Source: an uncultured Burkholderiales bacterium
GTDB lineage: Bacteria; Pseudomonadota; Gammaproteobacteria; Burkholderiales; Thiobacillaceae
DNA length: 8,419 bases
Assembly: GCA_937925755.1 (NCBI GenBank)
Contig: CALAMX010000178.1
Span: forward strand, 1-8,419
Reading direction: 5' to 3'
Shown here: in pieces, positions 1 to 7,176 of the stretch
How the letters are laid out: the number at the start of each line of letters is the position of its first letter
Position numbering within the stretch: the stretch's first letter is position 1
Notes under the pieces: model-generated
What the model saw: the letters and a program-made list of their open reading frames with translations, nothing else
Databases searched by the model: none
Told to the model about the DNA's origin: nothing
Program-made: the position numbers and the translations under genes

Positions 1-1080
1 GGCATCGCGATGCACCGCGACCGGTTGGTCATGCCGGCGGCGGCGCTCAACGCGCACGGTGTGCTCGTGCGCGCGCTCAACGCGCTGAAGACCCAGGCGG
101 AGGTCTGGGTCGATGCGAGCGGCTGGATCACGCCCGCCGGCGAGGAGCCTCGCTGGTTGCCGGCAGAGGCTTTTCGACTCCGGCGTCTACCGGTCGTTGG
201 CCGCTTCTATCCGCGCTTGGCGTTCACGGGATTGGCCGAAGGCCGTCAAGACCTACGTCCCTGCCGGCTACTGGCCAGGGAGGCGGGTGGCCTGCGCGTC
301 GACCCGAACCATCCGCTGGCCGGTCGGGTGGCGCAGCTTCGCCTGTGTTGGACCGCGGCGGAGGCGGCGCGCACGCGCTTCGTGCAGCTCTTCGACGGTC
401 CCGGCATGCAGTCCCTGCCGGAACACCCGCAGGGCTGCTATCTGCCGGAAGGCGCGCTCGAGCGCCAGGACGACGGCGAGGACGCGCGCTTTTATGCGCG
501 ACCCCGCTTGGTGCATCACCTCGATGCCGCTTGCCGTGCCGAGATCGCTCAGCTCTACGGTCGTTTCCTGCAGCCGGGCAGCCGTGTGCTCGACCTGATG
601 TCGAGCTGGGTGAGCCACCTCCCTGAGGGGTTGGCAGACTTACACGTCACGGGTCTGGGCATGAATGCCGAGGAGCTGGCGGCAAATCCCCGCCTCAGCA
701 AGGGCATCGTCCATGACCTCAACCACGATCCCCACCTGCCTTTTGCCAGCGGGGCCTTCGATTTGGTCCTTTGTACCGCCTCGGTGGAATACCTCACGCA
801 TCCCCACGCGGTCTTCGCCGAGGTCCGGCGTGTGCTGAGGCCCGGCGGCCAGTTCGTGCTGACCTTTTCCGACCGCTGGTTTCCCACCAAGGCGATCCAG
901 GTCTGGGCCGAGCTGCACCCCTTCGAGCGTCTGGGTTTGGTCCTGTGGTTGCTGCAAGAGGTGGGGTTTGGCGAGCTACACAGCGAGACCCTGCGCGGGC
1001 TCAGGCGCCCTGAGGACGATCCACACATCTCCGAGCGCGATTCCAGTGACCCGCTCTTTGCCGCCTGGGGCAAGGCTTGA
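1..1080 (+). CDS. SlyD/FKBP-like domain fused to class I SAM-dependent methyltransferase (5' end outside window)
   Basis: The frame is open to the left edge; the first ATG inside is at 10 (residue numbers below count from it). Residues about 14-113 follow the pattern of SlyD-type peptidyl-prolyl isomerases: an HGVLVRALNAL stretch at 16-26 matching the flap-flanking HGxLIxxLExAL of SlyD, then a WLPAEAF segment, then DPNHPLAG at 98-105, the SlyD 'NHxLAG' signature. SlyD has roughly 40 residues before the HG motif, so the true start is probably upstream of the window. Residues about 190-356 are a Rossmann methyltransferase: motif I is VLDLMSSWVSHLP (193-205), a glycine-poor variant, followed by FDLVLCTASVEYL (250-262) and VRRVLRPGG (272-280), typical of Methyltransf_11 proteins. 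The substrate is unknown. The hydrolase gene overlaps its stop codon, so the two are probably co-translated. The methyltransferase call is firm; the FKBP call rests on motif matching by eye, and isomerase activity is doubtful because the domain is degenerate. Confidence 0.85.
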   Translation, partial: GIAMHRDRLVMPAAALNAHGVLVRALNALKTQAEVWVDASGWITPAGEEPRWLPAEAFRLRRLPVVGRFYPRLAFTGLAEGRQDLRPCRLLAREAGGLRVDPNHPLAGRVAQLRLCWTAAEAARTRFVQLFDGPGMQSLPEHPQGCYLPEGALERQDDGEDARFYARPRLVHHLDAACRAEIAQLYGRFLQPGSRVLDLMSSWVSHLPEGLADLHVTGLGMNAEELAANPRLSKGIVHDLNHDPHLPFASGAFDLVLCTASVEYLTHPHAVFAEVRRVLRPGGQFVLTFSDRWFPTKAIQVWAELHPFERLGLVLWLLQEVGFGELHSETLRGLRRPEDDPHISERDSSDPLFAAWGKA

Positions 1081-1835
1081 TTCGGCCGGAGTTCGTCTTA
1101 CCTTCCCGTTCGCTTTGGGCAGCGCTGGCCCTCACCTGGACCATGACCGTGCAGGCGGCGCCGCGCATATTGGTGGTGGAGGGGGTGAACCCTTACCGCC
1201 TGCTCGCGCCCTTCCTCGGCATCGCTGCGGAGTCCGCCGCCACATGGGAGGACGGCTATCTGGAACGCTCGCCCATGGTCGCTGCCCTGGTCGCGGCCAC
1301 GCGCGGAGAGCTGCGCCGCATCGCTTGGAGCGGTGTACCCACCGATGCGGCGGGCCTGCGCACCGCCGTCGCCACGCTGCAAGCCGAACTCGCCGCCACC
1401 CAGGCGCAGGGGCGCCCCGTGTGGCTGCTCAGCCACTCCTTAGGCTCGGTGATCGCCTATCTCGCCCTGGCGGAGGGCGAAGCTCGCGCGCCGGTCGAGG
1501 TCTTCATCAGCCTGGCCTCGCCCTTGGCACGTCCACCCATCATGCGCTGGCTAGCCCAATTCCATCCAGGACTGCCGTTGGCGGCCCTGGCGGATACGTT
1601 GCACGCGCCCGAGCGCCTGGGGGTAAGCCGCTGGCTCAATGTCTTCACGCCCTGGGACCCGTTCGGCGGCCCCATCGTCGTGGCAGGGGTGGAGAACCTC
1701 AGTCTGACGCCAACACCTTCGCTGCCCCTGCCGACACCAGCCGACTGGATTGCGGCCCACACCTTGCCGTTTCGCACGACCGCCTGGGCCGACCTGGCCC
1801 TCACCGGCGCCTCCGCCAGAAATCCGGCTCAGTGA
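1077..1835 (+). CDS. Secreted alpha/beta-fold serine hydrolase (lipase/esterase-like)
   Basis: A 252-residue protein with an N-terminal export signal: Arg-containing start, hydrophobic stretch at about 13-25, probable cleavage near VQA-AP (residues 25-29). The nucleophile elbow is LLSHSLGS, with Ser121 in S-x-S-x-G context (His120, Ser121, Leu122, Gly123). Asp194 in the NVFTPWDPFGG segment and His228 in AAHTLPF are plausible acid and base partners, in the order and spacing seen in small lipases. The start is inferred to be TTG at 1077, sharing TTGA with the preceding stop, with GGGG at 1067-1070 six bases before. The next ATG (1143, residue 23) would remove most of the signal peptide. It should act in the periplasm or outside on an ester or acyl bond, substrate unknown. 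It ends 15 bp from the convergent cytochrome gene. Confidence 0.8.
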   Translation: MIRPEFVLPSRSLWAALALTWTMTVQAAPRILVVEGVNPYRLLAPFLGIAAESAATWEDGYLERSPMVAALVAATRGELRRIAWSGVPTDAAGLRTAVATLQAELAATQAQGRPVWLLSHSLGSVIAYLALAEGEARAPVEVFISLASPLARPPIMRWLAQFHPGLPLAALADTLHAPERLGVSRWLNVFTPWDPFGGPIVVAGVENLSLTPTPSLPLPTPADWIAAHTLPFRTTAWADLALTGASARNPAQ

Positions 1836-1850
1836 ACCGCGCGGCGGCGC

Positions 1851-2261
1851 TCATTGCGCGAGGGTGGCGATGTAGGCGGCCAAGGCTTCGATGTCCTCGT
1901 CGCTTAAGTTTTTGGCGGTTGCAGCCATGATCGCGGTGAGTGGGCCCATCTGCTTGCCGGCACGGTAGTCCAGCAACTTGGACCGGATCGCTTCGCTGCC
2001 CTGCCCAGCCAGCCGGGGATAGTTGCCCATGCCCTCGGCCTTCTGGCCGTGGCAGACGGCGCAGACGGTCCGGAATTCGGCCTCACCCGCGGCCACCAGA
2101 GGGTTGGCGGGTGTCTCGGCGGTTGGTGCCGTCGGTGGTGTGGCTGCCGGGGTTTCAGCGGTCGGGGCCGCTGTTTGCGGGGCGGCCGCCTCCTCTTTCT
2201 TGCCGCAGGCGCAGACGACCCACGTGAGGGCGACTGAGGCGATCAGGACTCGACTTTGCAT
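1851..2261 (-). CDS. Monoheme cytochrome c lipoprotein (c5/c553/c4-domain-like)
   Basis: A 136-residue exported electron carrier. From ATG 2261 the order is: hydrophobic signal (about 5-18), a lipobox-like V-C-A-C with Cys19 the likely lipidated residue (Cys17 is an alternative), a charged GKKEE, a Pro/Ala/Thr linker (about 25-52) containing PTAETPA twice, then a class I cytochrome domain. CAVCH at 67-71 is the heme-binding motif, and Met112 in IMAATAKNLSDED is the best candidate sixth ligand. The end, LSDEDIEALAAYIATL, is typical of the c5/c553/c4 class. The ATG has GGAAG (2269-2273) seven bases upstream and gives a proper signal, so I prefer it to GTG 2285. It lies 27 bp after the GT-C gene, apparently last in the operon. 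The PTAETPA repeats come from a duplicated stretch at about 2110-2131 and 2150-2170. The heme call is firm; the redox partner is unknown. Confidence 0.9.
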   Translation of the reverse strand: MQSRVLIASVALTWVVCACGKKEEAAAPQTAAPTAETPAATPPTAPTAETPANPLVAAGEAEFRTVCAVCHGQKAEGMGNYPRLAGQGSEAIRSKLLDYRAGKQMGPLTAIMAATAKNLSDEDIEALAAYIATLAQ

Positions 2262-2288
2262 GTTGTGGCTTCCGGTTCGACGCACCCG

Positions 2289-3803
2289 TCATTCTAGCGC
2301 CACCACTGCCTGCGCAGGGGCGCGGTAACCCAGGAAATCACGCACCCACCAGGCCTGGTAGTCGAGGGCGGCATCGGGGTGCGTGCGCACGTGCAGGTGC
2401 TCTAAGAGGCGCACCTCGGCAAACCACTGTTCGAGCTCGGCACGGGTTCGGGTGCGCGTGATCAGGATGAAGCTGCCGCGCGGGCGTCTGGCGACATCGG
2501 CGGTCAAGGCGTAGTGGTCGTCGATGTGGCGTGCGGGGTTGAGATAGACGGCATCTTGGCTCAAGGGGCGGGCATAGTAGAGCAGGCTGGCGAAGGTCTT
2601 GCGGTCGTCGCCCATGAGGCGCGCCTCGGGATGCGCGGCGAGCAGGCGCTTGACCTCCTGACCCAGGGCCCGGTAGCCGGTGATGCGGGCAAAGGGGTCC
2701 GTCTGGCGCGTGGGCTGTAAGTCCAAGGCGTGCGCGAGGTCGTGGTAATGGTAGAGCAAGGCGCCCAGGGCCAGGTTCACGCCGATCGCCCAGACGAGCC
2801 AGCGCCTTTCCTTGGCGACCCAGGTCGCCACCACCAGCACGCTGCCGGCCACATAGGCGAAGGCCGCCCAGTTGGCGAAGGCGCGCGTGAGCAGCGACAA
2901 CGCGAGAAAGGCGGCCAGGGGCACGAGGCTGAAGGCGGCAAGGAAGGCGAGCCGCGCATCCTGCCACCACAGGCGCGGCTTGAAGGCGATGCGGACCAAG
3001 CCCAAAGCCAGGAGTGGACCAAAGACGCCGAACTGCGCCCCGGCGAAGGCGAGCAGGGCGTCGGGGTGGATGAAGGCGCGATCGAGCTGCGAGATCTCCG
3101 CCGTGTGGCGGAAACTCACGAAGTCATGCTGGGCGTTCCAAATGAGGTTGGGCGCGAGCAGGATGAGGGCGAGCGCGGCGGCGGCGTAGGGCTTGGGGGA
3201 AGTGAGCGAGCGCCGATAGGCGGGTGCGATCAGCACGAGGACCAGGAAGGCCGGGGCGAGGAAGACCATGCTGTACTTGGACAAAAGTCCCAGGCCGGCT
3301 GCCGCGCCTGCCGCGAGCCAATCGCCCCAGCGGTCTTGCTCGAGCGCCCCGGCGAGGAAATAGAGCGAAAGCGTCCAGAAGAGGAGCAGGGGGCCGTCGG
3401 TCGTGATCAGCACGCCGCCCAGCGCGGTCATGGGCAGCGTGGCGAAGGCCAGGGCCGACCAGAAGGCGGCGCGCTCGACCCAAGGCTCACCCGCGAACAG
3501 GCGGCGGGTCAGCAACCAGACCACCCCCGCGGTCATGGGCCAGAGGGCAAAGGTGGCAGCGCGCACCCCGAGCTCCGAATCGCCGAAGAGCCGTGTGCTG
3601 AGGTGGATGAGCCAGGCCACCATAGGCGGCTTGGAGTAATAGCCCCAAGCGGGGGCGAGCGACCAGCTCCAGTATTGCGCCTCGTCGGCGTAGAGTTCGA
3701 GCTCCCGGTGCCAGACTACGAGCACGCGCCAAGCGGTGAGCAATAGCAGGGCGAGGATCAGCCAGACGAGTGCCCGCGCAGTGGACAACGCCTCAGCTCT
3801 CAC
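2289..3803 (-). CDS. GT-C family integral membrane glycosyltransferase (ArnT/PMT_2-like), second copy
   Basis: A 504-residue polytopic protein. A hydrophobic helix (about 11-31) is followed by a first periplasmic loop with the acidic pair Asp40-Glu41 in YADEAQYW and then YYSKPP (55-60), as in PMT_2/GT39 and ArnT-type enzymes, where these acids are catalytic or metal-associated. Many hydrophobic segments follow to about residue 370, then a soluble, probably periplasmic tail (376-504). The family takes a sugar from polyprenyl phosphate and transfers it to a lipid or protein acceptor on the outer face of the inner membrane. I chose GTG 3803: it overlaps the previous stop as GTGA, has GAGGGG (3810-3815) six bases upstream, and gives the first helix at once. 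The frame stays open to 4178, but that extension has no hydrophobic pattern and lies over the neighbouring gene. Substrate specificity cannot be told. Confidence 0.88.
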   Translation of the reverse strand: MRAEALSTARALVWLILALLLLTAWRVLVVWHRELELYADEAQYWSWSLAPAWGYYSKPPMVAWLIHLSTRLFGDSELGVRAATFALWPMTAGVVWLLTRRLFAGEPWVERAAFWSALAFATLPMTALGGVLITTDGPLLLFWTLSLYFLAGALEQDRWGDWLAAGAAAGLGLLSKYSMVFLAPAFLVLVLIAPAYRRSLTSPKPYAAAALALILLAPNLIWNAQHDFVSFRHTAEISQLDRAFIHPDALLAFAGAQFGVFGPLLALGLVRIAFKPRLWWQDARLAFLAAFSLVPLAAFLALSLLTRAFANWAAFAYVAGSVLVVATWVAKERRWLVWAIGVNLALGALLYHYHDLAHALDLQPTRQTDPFARITGYRALGQEVKRLLAAHPEARLMGDDRKTFASLLYYARPLSQDAVYLNPARHIDDHYALTADVARRPRGSFILITRTRTRAELEQWFAEVRLLEHLHVRTHPDAALDYQAWWVRDFLGYRAPAQAVVALE

Positions 3804-5380
3804 TCCTGACCCCTCACCCGGACGAGCACATAGCTGCGCTCGCGGTAGAGCACCTCGGCGCCGGGGAGCTTGGGCAGTTGGCTCTCGCGGGTGAGCACCA
3901 GGTCGCCCGCGCGAGGTGCGCGCCGCTCCACCCGGCGGCCGGCATAAGTCTGGAAGCTGGGTACGTTCACGCCGTACATGACCAGCGGACCGTCGAGCGC
4001 GGCCGCCAATCTGCCGGCCTGGCGGATCGGTCCCTGCTGAAGCTCGCCGGCGGCTGGGATGAGCAGGAGCGCCAGCCCCAGGGCGGAGAGCATGCCCTCG
4101 GCATAGAGACCCAGGCGCAGATGCGTTCGTGGCAGCGCAGCCAACGCCAGGCTCAAGGCCAGGGCAGCGCCAAACCACAGCCGGTAGGCGGGCGTGAAGA
4201 CCGCCTCCAGCCCCGCCGCCAGCAGGCGGTCGTCGGGTTTGAGACGCGGCAGTTGGCTCGCGAGGATCTCGGGCAGCAGGAGCAGCAGGGCAAAAAACAA
4301 CGCCCCAGGCGCGAGGAGTAACCAGCGGTTGCCCGATGTCGCGCCCGAAAGCGCCAGGACGAGGACGAGCCCACCATAGCCGTAATAGACGTAGTGCGGT
4401 AGCTTGGTGCTGGACAGTGAGAACAGTACGAAGACCAGGGCGAACCAGAGCAGGCCAAAGCGCTGCAGGGGGTCGTCCCAGGCCGTACGCAGCCGCCCGA
4501 GAGCGGCGAGCAGCAGGCCCGTGTGCGGCAGCAGCGACAGCAGCACCACCGGCAGGTAGTAGAGCGGGCCGCCACCGTGGCCCTCCATGGCACCACCGAA
4601 GCGGCCCAGGTTGTGTTTGAGGAAGAAACCGGTAAGAAAACCCGGGCCCTCCAACCAGGTCAGGACGAGGAACCAGGGCGCGGTGATGGCGAAAAACAGG
4701 ACGACCGGCCCTGGGGCCAAGGCCCAGCGCGTAAAGCGTTTGAGCTCACCACGGCTGGCGCACCATAGGAATACCGCCCCGGCCGGCACCAGGACAGCGA
4801 TCGGCCCCTTGGTGAGAAAGCCCAGGGCCATGGCGGCGTGGCTCGAGTAGCGCCAGCGTGGTTTTTCTTCGGTAAGCCACAGCCAAGCCGCATAACCGGC
4901 GGCGGCAAGCCAGAGGTTGAGCAGGGCATCCGCCGTGGCGGCACGCTGGATGAGCGTGAGCCCGGCGGCGGTGGCGATGACCAGGGCGGCGGTCAGGGCC
5001 GCCTCGCGGTCATACAGGCGGGCAACGAAGGCGTAGGTGAGCCCGATCCAGGCGGCGGCAGCCAGCGCCGAGGGGAAGCGCCAGCCCCATTCGTTGCCAC
5101 CGAACAGCGTGACCGAGGCGGCCTGCAGCCAATAGATGAGGATGGGCTTGTCATGACGCGGCTCGCCCATGAGGTAGGTGGAGAGGAAGTCGCCGCGCAG
5201 GAACATCTCCAGGGTGGAGGCGGTGAACGCCCCCTCGTCGAGGTCGGTCAGGGGTGCCGCCCACAGGCCGACGAAGGGCAGCAGGAGAAGGGGGAGGAGG
5301 CGCCAGTCCCGGACGGGAAGAAAGGCGCGGGGGGAAGGGTGAGGGGGGCTATGCATCCCGCTGCCCGGTTGGTGGTCCAC
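3800..5380 (-). CDS. GT-C family integral membrane glycosyltransferase (ArnT-like), first copy
   Basis: A 526-residue polytopic protein. The first hydrophobic segment (about 27-44) leads into TDLDEGAF, with Asp48-Glu49 as the family's acidic pair, then RHDKP (75-79) and WGWRFPSAL. This matches the ArnT/PMT_2 pattern more closely than its downstream partner does. About a dozen hydrophobic stretches follow, ending in a soluble tail from about residue 464 that contains PSFQTYAGR, a segment type common in ArnT relatives. Role: transfer of a sugar from polyprenyl phosphate to lipid A, another envelope glycan or protein in the periplasm. GTG 5380 is preferred because GAGG (5386-5389) sits five bases upstream and the gap to the preceding gene is 16 bp. 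ATG 5356 would start at residue 9 without a clear ribosome site. It need not be true arnT, and the sugar is not established. Confidence 0.88.
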   Translation of the reverse strand: MDHQPGSGMHSPPHPSPRAFLPVRDWRLLPLLLLPFVGLWAAPLTDLDEGAFTASTLEMFLRGDFLSTYLMGEPRHDKPILIYWLQAASVTLFGGNEWGWRFPSALAAAAWIGLTYAFVARLYDREAALTAALVIATAAGLTLIQRAATADALLNLWLAAAGYAAWLWLTEEKPRWRYSSHAAMALGFLTKGPIAVLVPAGAVFLWCASRGELKRFTRWALAPGPVVLFFAITAPWFLVLTWLEGPGFLTGFFLKHNLGRFGGAMEGHGGGPLYYLPVVLLSLLPHTGLLLAALGRLRTAWDDPLQRFGLLWFALVFVLFSLSSTKLPHYVYYGYGGLVLVLALSGATSGNRWLLLAPGALFFALLLLLPEILASQLPRLKPDDRLLAAGLEAVFTPAYRLWFGAALALSLALAALPRTHLRLGLYAEGMLSALGLALLLIPAAGELQQGPIRQAGRLAAALDGPLVMYGVNVPSFQTYAGRRVERRAPRAGDLVLTRESQLPKLPGAEVLYRERSYVLVRVRGQE

Positions 5381-5396
5381 AGCGACCTCGGTCGGT

Positions 5397-6398
5397 TCAG
5401 CCCTGCCGGGGTGGCCGCGGCGCCTCGCGCAACACGTACTGTTTGCCGCCCCCGGGCTCGTGGTAGATGCGGGTGAGCATCTCGCCGATCACGCCCAGGC
5501 CAAGGAACTGCACGCCCATGAGCGTGAGCATGACGCCCAGCAGCAGCAGCGGACGGCCGCCGATGTCGTGGCCCAGGAACAGCTTTTCGAATGTGAGGAC
5601 GAGCAGGATGATGAATCCGATCAGCAGCATGACCGCACCGGTGCCGCCGAAGGCGTGCATGGGCCGGTGCAGGAAGCGCAGCAGAAACTTGACCCAAAGC
5701 AGGTCGAGCAGCACCCGTAGGGTGCGGTCTATGCCGTACTTCGACTGCCCGCGCGTGCGTGCCCGGTGGTTGACCGGCACCTCCATGACCCGCGCGCCGA
5801 ACTGTCCGGCCAGGGCCGGGATGAAGCGGTGCAGCTCGCCGTAGATCTTGACGTGGCGCAGGGCCTCGCGGCGGTAGAGCTTGAGCGAGCAGCCGTAGTC
5901 GTGCAGCTTGACCCCGGTCACGCGCGAGATCAGCCAGTTGGCGATGCGCGAAGGGATCTTGCGCGACAAGGTCTTGTCCTGGCGGTCTTTGCGCCAGCCC
6001 GAGAGGATGTCGACCTCCGGGTGGGCCTTGAGCTCTTCGAGCAGGCGAGGGATGTCGGCCGGGTCGTTCTGCAGATCACCGTCCAGGGTGACCAGGGTCG
6101 TGCCGCGCGCCGCGTCGAAACCCGCCTGCATGGCCGTGGACTGGCCGTAGTTACGGTTTAGGAACAGCGGCTTTAGCCAGGGCCGGTCTTGTGCCAGTTC
6201 GGCGAGCAGACGGTCAGAGCCATCGCGTGAGCCGTCGTCCACGCAGATCAGCTCCCAGTTCAGGCCGGTCGGCTGCATGGCTTGCGCCACCTGCTCGACG
6301 AGGTCGGGCAGGTTGTCGTACTCATTGTAGATGGGGATGACGATGGAGACGTCGATTTCCGGAGTACTGTCGGCGATGGGGTTCTCGTGCTGGGTCAT
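5397..6398 (-). CDS. GT2 polyprenyl-phosphate glycosyltransferase (GtrB/ArnC/DPM1-like)
   Basis: A 333-residue enzyme predicted to move a sugar from a nucleotide donor to undecaprenyl phosphate on the cytoplasmic face of the inner membrane. The N-terminal GT-A fold shows VSIVIPIYNEYDNL (17-30), ICVDDGSRDGS (51-61), the metal-binding DGDLQNDP (106-113, DxD at 106-108) and RTRGQSKYG (214-222), the RxxGxSKY-type motif of the DPM1/GtrB group. Two C-terminal membrane segments (about 250-270 and 284-306) match GtrB and ArnC topology, and the length fits both. ATG 6398 is chosen over TTG 6410; neither has a clear Shine-Dalgarno, and AGGGA at 6431-6435 is too distant. It sits immediately upstream of two GT-C enzymes, which would use its lipid-linked product. 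The class is very secure; glucose, formamido-arabinose or another sugar cannot be told apart from sequence alone. Confidence 0.93.
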   Translation of the reverse strand: MTQHENPIADSTPEIDVSIVIPIYNEYDNLPDLVEQVAQAMQPTGLNWELICVDDGSRDGSDRLLAELAQDRPWLKPLFLNRNYGQSTAMQAGFDAARGTTLVTLDGDLQNDPADIPRLLEELKAHPEVDILSGWRKDRQDKTLSRKIPSRIANWLISRVTGVKLHDYGCSLKLYRREALRHVKIYGELHRFIPALAGQFGARVMEVPVNHRARTRGQSKYGIDRTLRVLLDLLWVKFLLRFLHRPMHAFGGTGAVMLLIGFIILLVLTFEKLFLGHDIGGRPLLLLGVMLTLMGVQFLGLGVIGEMLTRIYHEPGGGKQYVLREAPRPPRQG

Positions 6399-6435
6399 GA
6401 GCGGGCGCAAAGATGCGCGTGATCGAGTCGTCCCT

Positions 6436-6852
6436 TCAGTCCAGGGCGATATCGTAGAGGATGTCTAGGATGACGCGCGTGCGGCGGTCTAGCAAGACGA
6501 TGTCGCTGCCGACGATGATGCGGATGTAGTCGTCGGGCAGGCGGGTCAGCCGCCGCTCCAGCTCGGGCGGCAGCTCGCGCCAGGCCAGCCCCGGCGGCAA
6601 GGTGTCGCGCGGGCCCCAGCGTTTGGCATGTCCAGGCGGCCGCATGCCCTTCTTGGCCAGTCCGGGCGGCAGCGCCCGACGCCGCTCGTCATACCATTCG
6701 CGGATGATCAAGCGATCGCGCTCGCTGAAGACGATGCGCACCTTGGCGTCGCGGTCGCCGACCACGATCTCGCCATGTCGCAGTGCGGGCGACTCGCAGC
6801 CGCCGAACAGCAGGGTTGCCGTGACGAGGACGGGTATCAGCTTCTCTCGCAT
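6436..6852 (-). CDS. Small CigR/RcnB-like lipoprotein
   Basis: A 138-residue predicted lipoprotein. The signal has Arg2 and Lys4, hydrophobic residues to about 16, and FGGC with Cys19 as probable acylation site. The mature part contains repeated PPG blocks: LPPGLAKKG (61-69), RPPGHAKRW (71-79), LPPGLAWRE (85-93), then LPPELERRL (94-102). It ends in an IIVGSDIVLLDRRTRVILDILYD-type segment (112 to 134). This combination of PPGxAxx repeats followed by a 'VGxDlvLi...I.D' tail is what I associate with the CigR/RcnB-like group of envelope proteins, but the match is by eye and function there is poorly defined. ATG 6852 has GGAG (6859-6862) six bases upstream; TTG 6864 would overlap that site. It lies 37 bp before the GT2 gene and appears to be the first gene of the operon. 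Confidence 0.72.
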   Translation of the reverse strand: MREKLIPVLVTATLLFGGCESPALRHGEIVVGDRDAKVRIVFSERDRLIIREWYDERRRALPPGLAKKGMRPPGHAKRWGPRDTLPPGLAWRELPPELERRLTRLPDDYIRIIVGSDIVLLDRRTRVILDILYDIALD

Positions 6853-6891
6853 CAGGCACTCCAAGTCTGGTGAAGACGGAATAGGCGGCTC

Positions 6892-6897
6892 ACTATA
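6892..6897 (-). promoter_or_regulatory. Candidate -10 box for the minus-strand operon
   Basis: Read on the minus strand this is TATAGT, five of six matches to the sigma-70 -10 consensus, in an otherwise GC-rich stretch. A start near 6886 would give a leader of about 35 bases before ATG 6852. No convincing -35 box lies 16-18 bases upstream, so an activator may be needed or the match may be chance. Confidence 0.35.
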
Positions 6898-7010
6898 ACG
6901 CAGCCACGGGCGGGCCGACGAGATCGGGTGTGATCAGCCTCATAGACATCACGCGGGGTCAGGATTATCGTGACGGCAGTGTTCGGGCAGGGCGCCGGCT
7001 GTGGGTCCGT

Positions 7011-7140
7011 ATGCGAGTCGCGTCGATTCTGGGGTTGTCTCGTCGTTGCGGGGAGAGTCAGCGCGCAGGCGGATCCAAGCGATGAGGAGATCATACTTGC
7101 ACTCAAGGAGGTCTTGGCCCAAGGCAGTCGATACGCCGTT
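7011..7140 (+). pseudogene. Frameshifted, truncated 5' remnant of a DUF4197-like exported protein
   Basis: ATG 7011 opens MRVASILG, the start of an export signal. After the GGGGTT run (7031-7036) the sense shifts by one base: the other frame continues LVVAGRVSAQA (hydrophobic region and cleavage-like AQA), then DPSDEEIILALKEVLAQGSRYAV, ending at 7140. Removing one base in 7031-7036 would join these into a normal signal peptide plus mature start. The ALKEVLAQGSRYAV stretch resembles the GLKEALxQGxxxAV opening of DUF4197 proteins, which are exported and over 200 residues long. Beyond 7140 the frame runs on to a stop at 7318-7320 but becomes Lys/Arg-rich, AT-richer and unlike that family, so the rest of the gene appears lost. 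A small intact protein starting at GTG 6970 is the alternative; that frame has no export signal at its start. The match is short and made by eye. Confidence 0.4.
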
Positions 7141-7176
7141 TTGTGCGCTAAGCGTGTTTTTAAGATGGCAACTAGC

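Noticed and set aside
1836..1850. A shared terminator between the convergent gene blocks
   Set aside because: The 15 bases between the stops are GC-rich and contain neither a stem long enough nor a T run on either strand.
968..1930. A 320-codon frame overlapping the methyltransferase and hydrolase genes
   Set aside because: The translation is Arg/Gly/Pro-rich without a recognisable fold, while the hydrolase frame shows a signal peptide and a catalytic motif.
2730..3746. A 338-codon open frame on the plus strand opposite the second GT-C gene
   Set aside because: It is rich in Glu, Gly, Arg and Gln, as expected from the complement of hydrophobic codons. It has no domain pattern, and the opposite strand is a clear membrane glycosyltransferase.
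3804..4178. A 125-codon N-terminal extension of the second GT-C gene
   Set aside because: It lies over the neighbouring GT-C gene in another frame, is Arg/Pro/Ala-rich without hydrophobic segments, and a well-placed GTG with ribosome site exists at 3803.
4838..5476. A 212-codon plus-strand frame opposite the first GT-C gene
   Set aside because: It is a Gly/Glu/Arg-rich antisense shadow of a clear membrane protein gene and has no motif.
6931..6974. TGATCA and a loose GGTCA/TGAC pair as a defined operator
   Set aside because: The arms are only 4-6 bases and the spacing differs from the palindrome at 7188-7200, so they are not listed as a site of their own.
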